Positions 16,895 through 26,226 of a stretch of 37,330 nt of DNA are shown one piece after another; positions within the stretch are counted from its first letter, which is position 1; the number at the start of each line of letters is the position of its first letter. The notes beneath the pieces are model-generated. The model searched no databases. It was not told the DNA's origin and was given only the letters and a program-made list of their open reading frames with translations. The position numbers and the translations under genes are program-made. The DNA is from Veillonellaceae bacterium (GTDB lineage Bacteria; Bacillota; Negativicutes; Veillonellales; Veillonellaceae), in contig CAAFQR010000212.1 of the NCBI GenBank assembly GCA_900765165.1, positions 1 to 37,330 of the forward strand. The letters run 5' to 3'.

Positions 16895-17660
16895 TCCCAT
16901 TTGCCTCCCACCAAGTACAAAATTCGTCTGCTGAAGTAATGGTCAACGCCCCTTCCGCCGGACGCGGTCGGTCGATGACGATAATATGTAAGCCTAAGTC
17001 GATGGCGGCCTGAAGCTTTGTATCAGAACCACCGACGAGGCCGGAATTTTTCATAACCACCACATCCGCGTCCGTGTCGGCGAACATGGTGCGGTTCATT
17101 TCATAGCTAAAAGGCCCTTGCATAGCGATGATGCGCTTCGGCGACACAGCCAGCTCTTCCATCATGGTCAGCACTTCCGACGTAGGCAACACGCGGGTCC
17201 ACACGTCCTTGTCCTGCAAAGCCGGCGACTGCGCAAAGATAGCCATCGTCTTGCTGCCCGTCGTCAAAAACACACGGTCCCCTAGCTCACCGGCTAACGC
17301 AGCCGCTTCGGCTTCGTTGGAAACATGATGTAATTTGTCATAAGCCGGCAAGGGCACTTCCGCCCGTTCAAAGCGAATGAACGGGATCCCCTTCGCTTCA
17401 GCGGCTTTACGCGCCGTTGCGGTGACTACCGCTGCGTACGGATGACTGGCATCGACGAGGAGCTTAACGTCCTTTTCGTCGATAAGCGCTTCCATAGCCG
17501 CCTCATCGAGACGGCCTGTATGCACTTCAATGCCTTCGTGCGCAGCGAGCTGGGCGCCATACTGACTGACAACCGATACGAGCACCGGTTGGTTCGTCAT
17601 TTCACGGACAGAAACGGCTAGACGGCGTCCGTCCAGCGTGCCCGCAATGACCCAAATCAT
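16881..17660 (-). CDS. cbiJ: Cobalt-precorrin-6A reductase
   Basis: This NAD(P)H-dependent reductase acts on the corrin macrocycle. The 259-residue protein begins MIWVIAGTLDGRRLA, has LLVDASHPYAAVVTATA and ends with HIIVIDRPRPAEG, all typical of CbiJ/CobK. Its ATG overlaps the cbiH stop in an ATGA, indicating coupled translation. Confidence 0.92.
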   Translation of the reverse strand: MIWVIAGTLDGRRLAVSVREMTNQPVLVSVVSQYGAQLAAHEGIEVHTGRLDEAAMEALIDEKDVKLLVDASHPYAAVVTATARKAAEAKGIPFIRFERAEVPLPAYDKLHHVSNEAEAAALAGELGDRVFLTTGSKTMAIFAQSPALQDKDVWTRVLPTSEVLTMMEELAVSPKRIIAMQGPFSYEMNRTMFADTDADVVVMKNSGLVGGSDTKLQAAIDLGLHIIVIDRPRPAEGALTITSADEFCTWWEANGNGLR

Positions 17661-18481
17661 AAGCGATAGCCTCGCGGCGTAATCATGCGGCCATTTTCAA
17701 CGTAGGTCTGGCTGTTGCCGATAATAACCAAGGTCTGCATGTCCACTTCTTCTTTGGTAAAGTTTTCCAAATCGGAAATGACCATATGCTGACCGGCGCG
17801 GCCTGCTTTTTGCACGATGCCAACCGGCGTCTTCGGGTCGCGGTGCTGAAGCACTAATTCGCGAACTTCGTCGAGGTGCGTTACGCGTTTTTTACTGCGC
17901 GGGTTATACAAGGCGATAACCATGTCCCCTTCAGCAGCCAAGGATGCGCGTTTTTTGATGAGGTCCCACGGCGTCATCAAGTCGCTCAAGGAAATAACGG
18001 CGAAGTCGTGCATTAACGGCGCGCCCAATACGGAAGCGGCTACATTTACAGCGCTAAGGCCTGGGATAATCTGCACGTCCGGACGTTTGTCGGCGTCCAC
18101 TTTATTGGCCAGTTCCAACACGAGGCCGGCCATGCCATAGATGCCGGAGTCGCCGCTGGATACAACGACAACACGATGACCTTCTACAGCGAGGTCAACG
18201 GCCTGCTGGCAACGATCCACTTCCTGCATCATCGCCGTGCCGACCGTTTCTTTGCCTTCGATTAAATCTTTGATCAAATCCAAATACGTAAGGTAACCAA
18301 CTACGCGGTCAGCTGCCAAAATGGCTTCCTTCGCCTGCGGCGTCATGAATTCCGCGTTGCCCGGTCCAATACCGATTACTTGAATTGTACCTGCGCTATG
18401 GCTACCGTTGTTTTCGGATGCAATGTTTTCTTTAGCAATAATGTTTGACTCTTGGCTCGTAATAGTGCCGTTGTTTCGCAT
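17657..18481 (-). CDS. cbiH: Cobalt-precorrin-3B C17-methyltransferase
   Basis: This SAM-dependent ring-contracting methyltransferase has its catalytic domain starting at about residue 33 (IQVIGIGPGNAEFMTPQA), with SSGDSGIYGMAG following. The 32-residue N-terminal extension lies entirely within the end of cbiG, giving a 106-nt overlap. TAGGAGTGG about 9 nt before the ATG at 18481 supports this start, and no later ATG, GTG or TTG exists before the domain. Confidence 0.92.
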   Translation of the reverse strand: MRNNGTITSQESNIIAKENIASENNGSHSAGTIQVIGIGPGNAEFMTPQAKEAILAADRVVGYLTYLDLIKDLIEGKETVGTAMMQEVDRCQQAVDLAVEGHRVVVVSSGDSGIYGMAGLVLELANKVDADKRPDVQIIPGLSAVNVAASVLGAPLMHDFAVISLSDLMTPWDLIKKRASLAAEGDMVIALYNPRSKKRVTHLDEVRELVLQHRDPKTPVGIVQKAGRAGQHMVISDLENFTKEEVDMQTLVIIGNSQTYVENGRMITPRGYRL

Positions 18482-19548
18482 ACGTTGCCCACTCCTATCG
18501 TTTCTTTCACAAAATTTGATTCTTCTATGTTCATGGCGGCAATGACCGCCTTCATATCGTCTTGTTCATAAAATTGGATTGGCCAATCCAAGGTCTTCAT
18601 GGCCTCCAAAAGCCCGGCCTCGTCAGCCTTCACAATGACCGAAGCTGCGCCGACCACACTTTTCGGTGACCGCCCCGCCGTTTTTAACGCCGATTCGATG
18701 GCCTGTGAAATAAGCTGCGCCTCCGTACCGCGCCGACAACCGACGCCAACCATCATGGTCGGTGGCCGCAGCACCAGCGTCTTCGGCCCTACAGTAATCG
18801 TGCGGTCCGTAATGAGGACGCGCGACTTATCGTCTATAAGGTCCTCCGCGGATAACGATGCAGTCGTTTCTACAGTTTCCGTGCCTTCCGTGGCCAGCTG
18901 CGCTGTCCACAAATCCACTTCATCATCCGAGTTTTTAATAGCTAGCGGCTGCAGCGTAATGCCCATAGCCTTTGCCGTATCAATATAATCCTTAACAAAG
19001 TACAAGGACTCATCCACGTAATAGGGCACGGTTTCACCGGCTACTAAGGCCGCATTCACTTCCTTAAGGACCGTAAAGTCTTCTACCTTACAGCTTAGCT
19101 TGCGTGCCAGCACATCCGGTGCCGGTACGCCATTCACGTCCGTTGCAGTAGTGATAACCGGCGTAGCACCAAGGACCTGCGCCACTTCGGCGGTCCATTC
19201 ATTGGCCCCGCCTAAGTGACCACTTAACAAGCTAATAGCAAAATGAGCCTGTTCGTCCATGACCACTACAGCCGGGTCTACCGACTTATGTTGCACAAAG
19301 GGCGCAATCATACGCACCGTTATACCCGTAGCCATGATGAACAGCAACCGGTCATAAGTAGTCCACAAGTCCGGCATTAAGGGCTTTAAGGAACTAAATA
19401 TAACAGCATCAGCCGCATCGCTTTGGCGCCCTTCCTTTTCATAGCACACCAAGGACACGTCAGAGTCCTTGAAGCCTTCGTAATAGGCCTTTAGCTTCTG
19501 CCCTAACGTAGCACCGTGTTTAGTAACAGATAATACAGCTATCTTCAT
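18376..19548 (-). CDS. cbiG: Cobalt-precorrin-5A hydrolase
   Basis: This enzyme opens the ring A lactone and releases acetaldehyde. The 390-residue protein has the N-terminal CbiG part (FIMATGITVRMIAPFV, LLSGHLGGANEWT) and the C-terminal part with GVGCRRGT. AAGGAG precedes the ATG at 19548. The final 106 nt overlap cbiH in another frame. Confidence 0.93.
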   Translation of the reverse strand: MKIAVLSVTKHGATLGQKLKAYYEGFKDSDVSLVCYEKEGRQSDAADAVIFSSLKPLMPDLWTTYDRLLFIMATGITVRMIAPFVQHKSVDPAVVVMDEQAHFAISLLSGHLGGANEWTAEVAQVLGATPVITTATDVNGVPAPDVLARKLSCKVEDFTVLKEVNAALVAGETVPYYVDESLYFVKDYIDTAKAMGITLQPLAIKNSDDEVDLWTAQLATEGTETVETTASLSAEDLIDDKSRVLITDRTITVGPKTLVLRPPTMMVGVGCRRGTEAQLISQAIESALKTAGRSPKSVVGAASVIVKADEAGLLEAMKTLDWPIQFYEQDDMKAVIAAMNIEESNFVKETIGVGNVCETTALLRAKSQTLLLKKTLHPKTTVAIAQVQFK

Positions 19549-19589
19549 ACCTTAGCTCCTTACACTGCTTCATACTTCTCGACACGCGG

Positions 19590-20348
19590 CTATTTCGCAC
19601 TGCGGTACATGTGGCTAAAGCCTTTATCGTACAGCTTAGATAATTCGTAATCGCTATCGAGGACCTTGCTCACCACGATCATAGCCTGGCGCAACACGCC
19701 TTCCTTGCTTACGATGTCAGCAATGGTTTCTAAGGTACCGCGGATGATGCGCTGGTCCGGCCAGGACGCTTTTACGACGATAGCCACCGGCGTCGTCGGT
19801 GCATAGCCGCCCTTAACGAGCTCAGCCACTACGCTATCTAACATCTGCACGCTTAAGAAAATACACATGGTCGCTTCGTGAGCAGCCAGCATAGCCAGCT
19901 TTTCCTTCGGCGGCATCGGCGTACGGCCTTCCATGCGCGTAATAATTACCGTTTGGGATACATTCGGCAAGGTGTATTCCTGCTTCAAAGCGGCTGCCGT
20001 AGCGAGGAATGAACTTACACCAGGCGTAACGTCGTAGTCGATGTTCATTTCAGAAAGAGCATCCATCTGTTCCTGAATGGCGCCATAAATGGCCGGGTCG
20101 CCGGTGTGCAAACGCACTACGGTCTTGCCGGCTTCAACGCCAGCCTTCATGACTGCCAACACTTCGTCTAAATTCATCGTCGCACTGTTGTGGATTTCAC
20201 AGCCTTCCTTGCAAGCCTTCAAAATCTCCGGATTTACCAACGAACCTGCGTAGATTACGATGTCCGCTTCGGTTACCAAACGGTAGCCTTTACGGGTGAT
20301 AAGCTCCGGATCCCCAGGGCCTGCGCCCACAATATGCACCATTGCCAT
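19590..20348 (-). CDS. cbiF: Cobalt-precorrin-4 C11-methyltransferase
   Basis: This SAM-dependent methyltransferase of 252 residues has the CbiF signature VHIVGAGPGDPELITRKG at the start, VIYAGSLVNPEIL, and RLHTGDPAIYGAIQEQ. GGAGG lies 8 nt before the ATG at 20348. It is 3 nt downstream of cbiT. Confidence 0.94.
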   Translation of the reverse strand: MAMVHIVGAGPGDPELITRKGYRLVTEADIVIYAGSLVNPEILKACKEGCEIHNSATMNLDEVLAVMKAGVEAGKTVVRLHTGDPAIYGAIQEQMDALSEMNIDYDVTPGVSSFLATAAALKQEYTLPNVSQTVIITRMEGRTPMPPKEKLAMLAAHEATMCIFLSVQMLDSVVAELVKGGYAPTTPVAIVVKASWPDQRIIRGTLETIADIVSKEGVLRQAMIVVSKVLDSDYELSKLYDKGFSHMYRSAK

Positions 20349-20351
20349 GTA

Positions 20352-20945
20352 TTATACCTCCTCAGTTGTAGCCGTCTTCACTGCGGTTACGATAAAAATC
20401 GGACTCAACGGATTGAGCAAATGATACGGTCCCGCCTTGCGGAAGCGATTCACCTGCAGCTGATACCCTTCGTACGTAAAGGGACGACCCTTCAATTCCT
20501 TCAAAATGGTATAGCCTGTTTCCACCGTTACAGCCGTTACAACCAAGCGTCCGCCCGGTTTTAAGAGCCGTTCCGTTTCGTCCAAAATAGCGCCCATCCC
20601 ACCGGCACTGCCGCCGATAATCACCGCATCAAGCGGCGGCAAATCAGCCATGCCTTCCGGCGCCTTTGCTTCAATAATCGTCAAATTGGAAACACCGAAT
20701 TTCTCCGCGTTCGCTTTGATGAGCTCAATGCCCTTGGCAAACCGTTCGATGGCATACACATGCCCTTCCGGCGCGCCCAAAGCGGCTTCGATGGAAATGG
20801 ATCCCGTGCCGGCACCAACATCGAGCACCTTGCTCGTTTCCGTAACCCGCGCTTCATTGAGCACGGCCATGCGGATTTCGCGCTTCGTCATAGGCACGTC
20901 GCCGCGAATAAATTCGTCGTCTTCAATTCCAAAAAAGTGACGCAT
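20352..20945 (-). CDS. cbiT: Cobalt-precorrin-6B C15-methyltransferase (decarboxylating)
   Basis: This 197-residue class I SAM methyltransferase begins MRHFFGIEDDEFIRGDVPMT and has the SAM motif VLDVGAGTGSISIEAA. It acts with CbiE on C5 and C15. AAGGAGAG lies 6 nt before the ATG at 20945; a longer frame into cbiE lacks a site. CbiE and CbiT are separate proteins here, unlike fused CobL. Confidence 0.93.
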   Translation of the reverse strand: MRHFFGIEDDEFIRGDVPMTKREIRMAVLNEARVTETSKVLDVGAGTGSISIEAALGAPEGHVYAIERFAKGIELIKANAEKFGVSNLTIIEAKAPEGMADLPPLDAVIIGGSAGGMGAILDETERLLKPGGRLVVTAVTVETGYTILKELKGRPFTYEGYQLQVNRFRKAGPYHLLNPLSPIFIVTAVKTATTEEV

Positions 20946-20946
20946 A

Positions 20947-21579
20947 CTACTCTCCTTGCAATACGATAAACACGGAATGGGCAAAGCCTTCAAGCTCTGC
21001 AATGGACCCTAAGGTGCCGCGCACGATGCGTTCGTCGTCGTAACTCAGTCGTTCGCAAGCTACGGCCGGCGTGTCCTTAGGCCATCCGTGTTCCTGTAAA
21101 ATGACGGCAATCGCCGCCGGATTATATTCTTTATCCGTCAAAAAGCTCAGCTTCCGCCCAGGGGCGTATTGAAGCTCCGCTTCCGGCGGCTTACGACCGT
21201 GGAAGCTTAAAAGCGTCGCATCCTGCCACACTTCGCCAATGCGCGCAAAGGCGTACACGACGGAGCTAATGCCCGGCGTTACATCAATAGGAACGTCCGG
21301 GAAGGTTCGTTTCAAATACGGCAACAGGCTGTAATAACCGGTGTCGCCGCTAACGGTGACCACCACGTCATCCGTCTTGAGCTGTTCTGCAATCCACACC
21401 GCTAATTCCTTCAGCTTACCCGTCACCGCATAGGTGCGCTGACCAGGCTGCCGGAAGTCCTCCAGTGCTCGTTCACTGCCAACGAGCACCTTCGCTTCAC
21501 GGATTAATTTAAGACCACGAGGCACTACGTAGTCCGGATTCCCGGGCCCAATACCCACTACATACAAGGTATGTGCCAA
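20947..21579 (-). CDS. cbiE: Cobalt-precorrin-7 C5-methyltransferase
   Basis: This 210-residue tetrapyrrole methylase begins (M)AHTLYVVGIGPGNPDYVV and has VTVSGDTGYYSLLPYL. The start codon is TTG at 21579: GGAGGT lies 8 nt upstream inside cbiD, and the only nearby ATG is followed by a stop. It overlaps cbiD by 22 nt. Confidence 0.92.
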   Translation of the reverse strand: MAHTLYVVGIGPGNPDYVVPRGLKLIREAKVLVGSERALEDFRQPGQRTYAVTGKLKELAVWIAEQLKTDDVVVTVSGDTGYYSLLPYLKRTFPDVPIDVTPGISSVVYAFARIGEVWQDATLLSFHGRKPPEAELQYAPGRKLSFLTDKEYNPAAIAVILQEHGWPKDTPAVACERLSYDDERIVRGTLGSIAELEGFAHSVFIVLQGE

Positions 21580-22685
21580 TGTTCTTCACCTCCGATACGT
21601 CGTGCTGTTTCATCCATGGCCAGTAATTCACCATCCATGGTGGCGAGCACAATGCCTACTTCCGCTTCGCCCGCAATATAGCGTTCCGAGCGAAGGGACG
21701 CCCGCGCTGCAATGCGGTCATACACCGACGTTAAGCCGTGGGCTGCCAAAATCGGCATAGCCGCTTCCGTGGTGCGGCAATGCCACAGCTCTTCCGCCAC
21801 TTCTTGCGAGGCGCCGTCCAGCGCCGCATAGGCAATAAGCGTTTCAATACGCCCATCGCTCATGCGGTTATGGGTATGAAAGCTACCGGACGCCAGCTTG
21901 ATAAGCTTGCCTACATGGCCGATGATGACAATCTTTTTAAAACCAATTTTCACACACTGCTCCAGCATGAAGCCGATGAAGTTACTGGTTTCCGCCATTT
22001 GGTTCACGGAAATGCCGAATAATTTCTTCGCCAGTTCCTGCCCAATGCGGCCCGGCACGAGCACCGCCGTTTCATAGCCGGCGGCCTTCATCACCTTCAG
22101 CTGCGGCACCAAGGAATCCTTGAAAGCTTCCTCGCTCATAGGCTTCACAATCCCCGTCGTACCGATAATGGAAATACCGCCTTCAATGCCTAGCGTGCTG
22201 TTCAGCGTTTTCTTCGCCAGCACTTCGCCGGCCGGTACCGACACCGTAACGGACACGCCGTGATGTTCTAGCAAGCCTTCGCCTTTGAGCTCATCAAAAA
22301 CGCGCTTCATCATCGTGCGAGGTCCCGGATTAATTGCTGGTTCGCCTGGCGGCAGCTGCAGCCCCGGTTTCGTAATGGTACCCACGCCAAAGCCGGCGTG
22401 AAATGACAAGCCCCCATCGTCCGTCAGTGTCACCGTGGTCACTACATCAGTGCCATGGGTTACGTCCGGATCGTCGCCGCCGTCCTTCACCACCGTCGCC
22501 GTCGCTTCCGTCGCCGAAATGGTGGCCACCTCTTTAATGGGCACCACAATGGGCTGATCCTGTGGATTGATAACCGTTACCATGGTCGGTCGTTCTTCTT
22601 TTAACAAGGCATACAACGCCGCCTTCATGCCTGCTGTAGCGCACGAGCCCGTTGTGTAGCCGCCCTTCATTTCACGGGTATCCAT
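21558..22685 (-). CDS. cbiD: Cobalt-precorrin-5B C1-methyltransferase
   Basis: This 375-residue protein shows the CbiD start REMKGGYTTGSCATAGMKAA and the central PGEPAINPGPRTMM. It methylates C1 and is not related to the other methylases. AAGGAAG is 7-9 nt before the ATG at 22685; a GTG two codons earlier is too close to the site. It begins 18 nt after yajQ, so the cbi genes probably share the yajQ transcript. No cobalamin riboswitch is visible upstream. Confidence 0.93.
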   Translation of the reverse strand: MDTREMKGGYTTGSCATAGMKAALYALLKEERPTMVTVINPQDQPIVVPIKEVATISATEATATVVKDGGDDPDVTHGTDVVTTVTLTDDGGLSFHAGFGVGTITKPGLQLPPGEPAINPGPRTMMKRVFDELKGEGLLEHHGVSVTVSVPAGEVLAKKTLNSTLGIEGGISIIGTTGIVKPMSEEAFKDSLVPQLKVMKAAGYETAVLVPGRIGQELAKKLFGISVNQMAETSNFIGFMLEQCVKIGFKKIVIIGHVGKLIKLASGSFHTHNRMSDGRIETLIAYAALDGASQEVAEELWHCRTTEAAMPILAAHGLTSVYDRIAARASLRSERYIAGEAEVGIVLATMDGELLAMDETARRIGGEEHWHIPCM

Positions 22686-22703
22686 GTACACACTTCCTTA
22701 CGA

Positions 22704-23198
22704 TTAGGAACGGAAATTAACGAACTGCAATTCTACCGGCAAATCCTGCTGCTTCAGCATCTGGATGACTGCCTGCAAATCGTCCTTATCCTTACCGGCA
22801 ACGCGCACCTGGTCTTCCTGAATAGACGCATTAACCTTCAATTTCATGCCTTTAATGAGCTTCACCACATCTTTAGCAATTTCCTTGGAAATGCCTTTTT
22901 TGATGGTGATAACCTGGCGAACCGTAGCGCCGGACGCCGGTTCTACCTTGCCATAATCTAAGTTCTTAATCGCCACGCCGCGCTTTACCATCTTGCCCTT
23001 CAGCACGTCGATAACGGCGTTCAATTTATATTCATCGTCGGATACAATCTTGATTGTATCACCTTCAAGGGTAATCTCCGACTTACTACCGCGAAAATCA
23101 TAGCGAGTGCCGATTTCCTTCTTCGCCTGATTCACAGCGTTATCTACTTCCTGCATGTTAACTTCCGATACTACGTCAAACGAACAATCTTTGGCCAT
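22704..23198 (-). CDS. yajQ: YajQ-family nucleotide-binding protein
   Basis: This 164-residue protein covers the whole YajQ family: MAKDCSFDVVSEVNMQEVDN, GTRYDFRGSKSEI and a C-terminal VAGKDKDDLQAVIQMLKQQD. Some family members bind cyclic-di-GMP and others affect RNA or phage biology; the role here is unknown. TAGGAGG precedes the ATG at 23198. A TATAAT (about 23239-23234, minus) lies upstream. Leading the cbi operon is an unexpected partner. Confidence 0.9.
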   Translation of the reverse strand: MAKDCSFDVVSEVNMQEVDNAVNQAKKEIGTRYDFRGSKSEITLEGDTIKIVSDDEYKLNAVIDVLKGKMVKRGVAIKNLDYGKVEPASGATVRQVITIKKGISKEIAKDVVKLIKGMKLKVNASIQEDQVRVAGKDKDDLQAVIQMLKQQDLPVELQFVNFRS

Positions 23199-23261
23199 AT
23201 CAGTTCCTCCTAAATATAACAATACGAGTTAATTATATCATATTGACTCCGATTTTCATAA

Positions 23262-23298
23262 GAAAAACCGCCGGTTCAAGGCCTTCTGAACCAGCGGC
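23262..23298 (-). terminator. Rho-independent terminator
   Basis: The hairpin pairs CCGCCGGTTCA (23268-23278) with TGAACCAGCGG (23287-23297), with a one-base mismatch. On the minus strand five T residues follow. It separates the 23394 gene from yajQ. Confidence 0.75.
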
Positions 23299-23393
23299 AT
23301 ATATGAAACTTATTTATATGTTAGGTCATTCCCTCTATCTGTTCTCTCTACAAATTCTCTCTGTGAAATAAACAGCCTCAAGCAGCGCTCATC

Positions 23394-23750
23394 TTACGCA
23401 CTGTAATTCGCCACGCGGCGCACATCACCGTCTTCTTCGTACACAGCCATGGTCTTTACGATGCGGTCGTAATCTTCACGCACACGACCTTGGGCAAAGC
23501 GGCCCGCAAGGTTACTCATAGGCATATGCACCACTTCAAAGCCATTGCGATGCGCCGCCAACGAGAATAGACAACGACCAGCTAAAATCTGCAATAATTC
23601 TTCGGTTTCAGGACTCTTCATAACGCAATCATTGAGCACGCCTTCGTATTCGTACATCAACGGCATAAACTCTGCTACAAATTCTTGGGGTAACCCCCAT
23701 TGATTGACAGCCCAGTCGCGCATGTACTGCTTCTGTTCCTTAGATAACAT
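23394..23750 (-). CDS. Conserved-looking small soluble protein, family not recognised
   Basis: This 118-residue protein starts at the ATG at 23750 behind AAAGGACGGAG; an upstream extension has no site. It is acidic and mostly helical in appearance (MLSKEQKQYMRDWAVNQWGL, ETEELLQILAGRCLFSLAAH), with no signal or membrane segment. An extended -10 (TGGTATACT at 23886-23878) suggests its own promoter, and the terminator at 23262-23298 ends the unit. I cannot name a family. Confidence 0.6.
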   Translation of the reverse strand: MLSKEQKQYMRDWAVNQWGLPQEFVAEFMPLMYEYEGVLNDCVMKSPETEELLQILAGRCLFSLAAHRNGFEVVHMPMSNLAGRFAQGRVREDYDRIVKTMAVYEEDGDVRRVANYSA

Positions 23751-24075
23751 AGTGTCTCCGTCCTTTCGTAAGCTCACAGCATCCAGATTGTAGCGATGAC
23801 TCGTTTGTCCAGAACGAATCACCATCAGTTTTTAGCCAACTCAAGCTAACTTCGCTTTCAATTCCTATGTTTCCTATAGTATACCATGCACAGCCCATCC
23901 TGACTTATACGGATATGGTCATATTTGCACTTTTAGCATTTTTAAATTGCAAATCTAGAATTTAAGAGTCTATAATCGAATTAAGAAAGATCCCCTATTG
24001 CCTACCGTGTTGTGCTTACTGCGCCAGCACGGGTAAAACATATTGTATACCTAGCGAAATCTAGGCTGTTTCCTC
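23751..24075. other. Intergenic region with promoters only
   Basis: It contains the divergent promoter elements for the small protein (minus) and RluA-like gene (plus). Small inverted repeats are ATTTGCA/TGCAAAT near 23932-23962 and CCTAG/CTAGG near 24051-24065. I see no gene in it. Confidence 0.4.
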
Positions 24076-24104
24076 TTGTATTCTCCGCCACTATCGTGTA
24101 AAAT
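24076..24104 (+). promoter_or_regulatory. Probable promoter of the RluA-type gene
   Basis: TTGTAT (24076-24081), 17-nt spacer, TAAAAT (24099-24104); the coding start is 34 nt downstream. Confidence 0.5.
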
Positions 24105-24137
24105 CCATGTATTGTAGACAAAGGAAAGGAGGCTTCT

Positions 24138-25043
24138 ATGGAACGTAAACCACTATTAACTATTACAATTCCGCATACCATAAATCAATTATCGGTCAAT
24201 CACGCATTGCGCACCGAAGGGGTATCCCGAGCCATGCGCTTACGGTTGCGTGAAAATGGTACCATACGGGTCAACGGTAGTCCCGCAGAGTGGCGTACGC
24301 TCCTACAAGGCGGTGATACATTAGCCGTTTTCGCTCCTGTAGCCTCAGAAGCCTTCGATCCTTGGGATGGTCCGCTGGACATTCGCTATGAAGACGAACA
24401 CCTGTTAGTAATCAATAAACCAACAGGCCTACTCATGCACCCCACCTCAACGGAACGATTTCACACCGTCGCCAACGTGTTGGCGCATTACTTCAGTGTG
24501 TCGGACCAAGAAGGCAGTTCATTTCACCCGGTGCATCGCTTAGATAAGGACACGTCAGGCCTTGTCATCATCGCTAAAAATGCGATGGTACAGCATGCCT
24601 TTACCGGTGTGCGGCAGTACATGCGCAAAACCTATGACGCGCTCTGCAAGGGATATTTTCCGGCGCCGCGCTGCACGGTGCATTGGCCCATTGATAGAAA
24701 ACCGGGGAGCATCATTGAACGGCACTGCGCCACCAATGGCAAGGACGCCCGCACCGATATTGAGTGCGTCCAGCGAAGTGCAACCTGTTCTCACTTACGT
24801 TTACTCCTTCATACAGGGCGAACCCATCAAATTCGCGTCCACATGGCGCACCTCGGTTATCCCCTCTTAGGAGACGATTTATATGGCGGTCCAACGGACC
24901 TGCTCACCGAACAGGCACTCCATGCCGGCGGGCTACAATTTGTCCACCCTATGACCGAAAAGGAAATTCACGTGAAGGCGCCACTGCCAACGTCGTGGGA
25001 ACGCATATTACAGCACTGTTTTTCAACCGCAACCGCTCGCTAA
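24138..25043 (+). CDS. RluA-family pseudouridine synthase
   Basis: This enzyme isomerises uridine to pseudouridine in rRNA or tRNA. The 301-residue protein has an S4-like N-terminal part (VSRAMRLRLRENGTIRVNG) and the catalytic motif HRLDKDTSGL with Asp136. The RluA signatures VINKPTGLLMHP and GRTHQIRVHMAHLGYPLLGD are also present. AAAGGAGG precedes the ATG at 24138. The exact target uridine cannot be told from sequence. Confidence 0.92.
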   Translation: MERKPLLTITIPHTINQLSVNHALRTEGVSRAMRLRLRENGTIRVNGSPAEWRTLLQGGDTLAVFAPVASEAFDPWDGPLDIRYEDEHLLVINKPTGLLMHPTSTERFHTVANVLAHYFSVSDQEGSSFHPVHRLDKDTSGLVIIAKNAMVQHAFTGVRQYMRKTYDALCKGYFPAPRCTVHWPIDRKPGSIIERHCATNGKDARTDIECVQRSATCSHLRLLLHTGRTHQIRVHMAHLGYPLLGDDLYGGPTDLLTEQALHAGGLQFVHPMTEKEIHVKAPLPTSWERILQHCFSTATAR

Positions 25044-25069
25044 AACATCGCGAAGCGGTTGTTTTTTTT
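25031..25069 (+). terminator. Intrinsic terminator of the RluA-type gene
   Basis: AACCGCTCGC (25031-25040) pairs with GCGAAGCGGTT (25050-25060), and eight T residues follow. The stem includes the last codons and abuts the stop codon. Confidence 0.8.
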
Positions 25070-25133
25070 GCGTTTATCGCTGGCTAAAGGCCCTATCTAT
25101 GCATAAATAATAGTAGCCCTTTTCATCAGTTCT

Positions 25134-25142
25134 TGTTATACT
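25134..25142 (+). promoter_or_regulatory. Extended -10 element before the aldolase gene
   Basis: TG-T-TATACT at 25134-25142, without a good -35. The 100-nt leader that follows is GC-rich with no recognised motif. Confidence 0.4.
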
Positions 25143-25251
25143 AAACTCAATGAAACATGTGTGGTTTATCATTCATGTCACGGGACGACGCCCCCTGCCG
25201 AAAGCGGCCAATGGGACGCAATCGTACCCGGAAAGTTAGGAGGATATAACA

Positions 25252-26181
25252 ATGCCATTAGTAACAACCAAAGAAATGTTTAAAAAAGCCTATGAAGGTG
25301 GCTATGCTATCGGGGCCTTTAATGTTAATAATATGGAAATCGTCCAGGGTATTGTGGATGCTGCCAAAGAAGAACAGTCTCCGCTTATCTTGCAGGTATC
25401 CGCTGGCGCTCGTAAATATGCTAAACATATCTATTTGGTAAAATTAGTTGAAGCAGCGTTAGAAGACAGCGATCTTCCTATCGCTTTACACTTAGACCAC
25501 GGCGATTCCTTCGAATTGTGCAAGGACTGCATCGACGGCGGCTTCACCTCCGTTATGATCGACGGTTCCAAATATGATTATGAAGAAAACATTCGCTTAA
25601 CCAAACAGGTTGTAGAATATGCACACGCTCACGGCGTAACCGTAGAAGCTGAATTGGGCCGTTTGGCTGGTATAGAAGATGACGTTAACGTTAGCGCTAA
25701 CGATGCAATCTTCACCGACCCGGACCAGGCTGCTGAATTCGTACACAAAACCGGCGTAGACTCCTTGGCTATCGCTATTGGTACCAGCCATGGTGCTTAC
25801 AAATTCAAAGGCACCCCGTACCTCGACTTCGACCGTTTGGAAAAAGTAGGTAAATTGTTGCCGAACTTCCCGATCGTATTGCATGGTGCTTCCACCGTAT
25901 TGCCGGAATTCGTAGAAAAATGCAATAAATACGGTGGCGAAATCCCGGGTGCACAGGGCGTTCCGGAAGAAATGCTCCGCAAAGCTGCCGGTATGGCCGT
26001 ATGTAAGATCAACATCGACACCGACCTTCGCTTAGCTATGACCTCTTCCATCCGCGAAATCTTCGCAACCCAGCCGTCTGAATTTGACCCGCGCAAATAC
26101 TTAGGACCGGCTCGTACAGCTATTAAAGGCATGGTACAGCACAAAATCAAAAACGTATTGGGTTCCTCTCACAAATTATAA
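25252..26181 (+). CDS. fba: Class II fructose-1,6-bisphosphate aldolase
   Basis: This zinc-dependent enzyme interconverts fructose 1,6-bisphosphate with two triose phosphates and serves gluconeogenesis in organisms that do not ferment sugars. The 309-residue protein shows GAFNVNNMEIVQ, the metal site LHLDHGD (Asp82, His83), EAELGRLAG, the phosphate loop AIGTSHGAYKF and VLHGAST. Codon use is highly biased, as expected for an abundant protein. TAGGAGG precedes the ATG at 25252, and a strong terminator follows, so it is monocistronic. Confidence 0.95.
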   Translation: MPLVTTKEMFKKAYEGGYAIGAFNVNNMEIVQGIVDAAKEEQSPLILQVSAGARKYAKHIYLVKLVEAALEDSDLPIALHLDHGDSFELCKDCIDGGFTSVMIDGSKYDYEENIRLTKQVVEYAHAHGVTVEAELGRLAGIEDDVNVSANDAIFTDPDQAAEFVHKTGVDSLAIAIGTSHGAYKFKGTPYLDFDRLEKVGKLLPNFPIVLHGASTVLPEFVEKCNKYGGEIPGAQGVPEEMLRKAAGMAVCKINIDTDLRLAMTSSIREIFATQPSEFDPRKYLGPARTAIKGMVQHKIKNVLGSSHKL

Positions 26182-26226
26182 TCGATTGATTATTCTTACA
26201 GAACCTAATCGTTGGCATACGCACTA

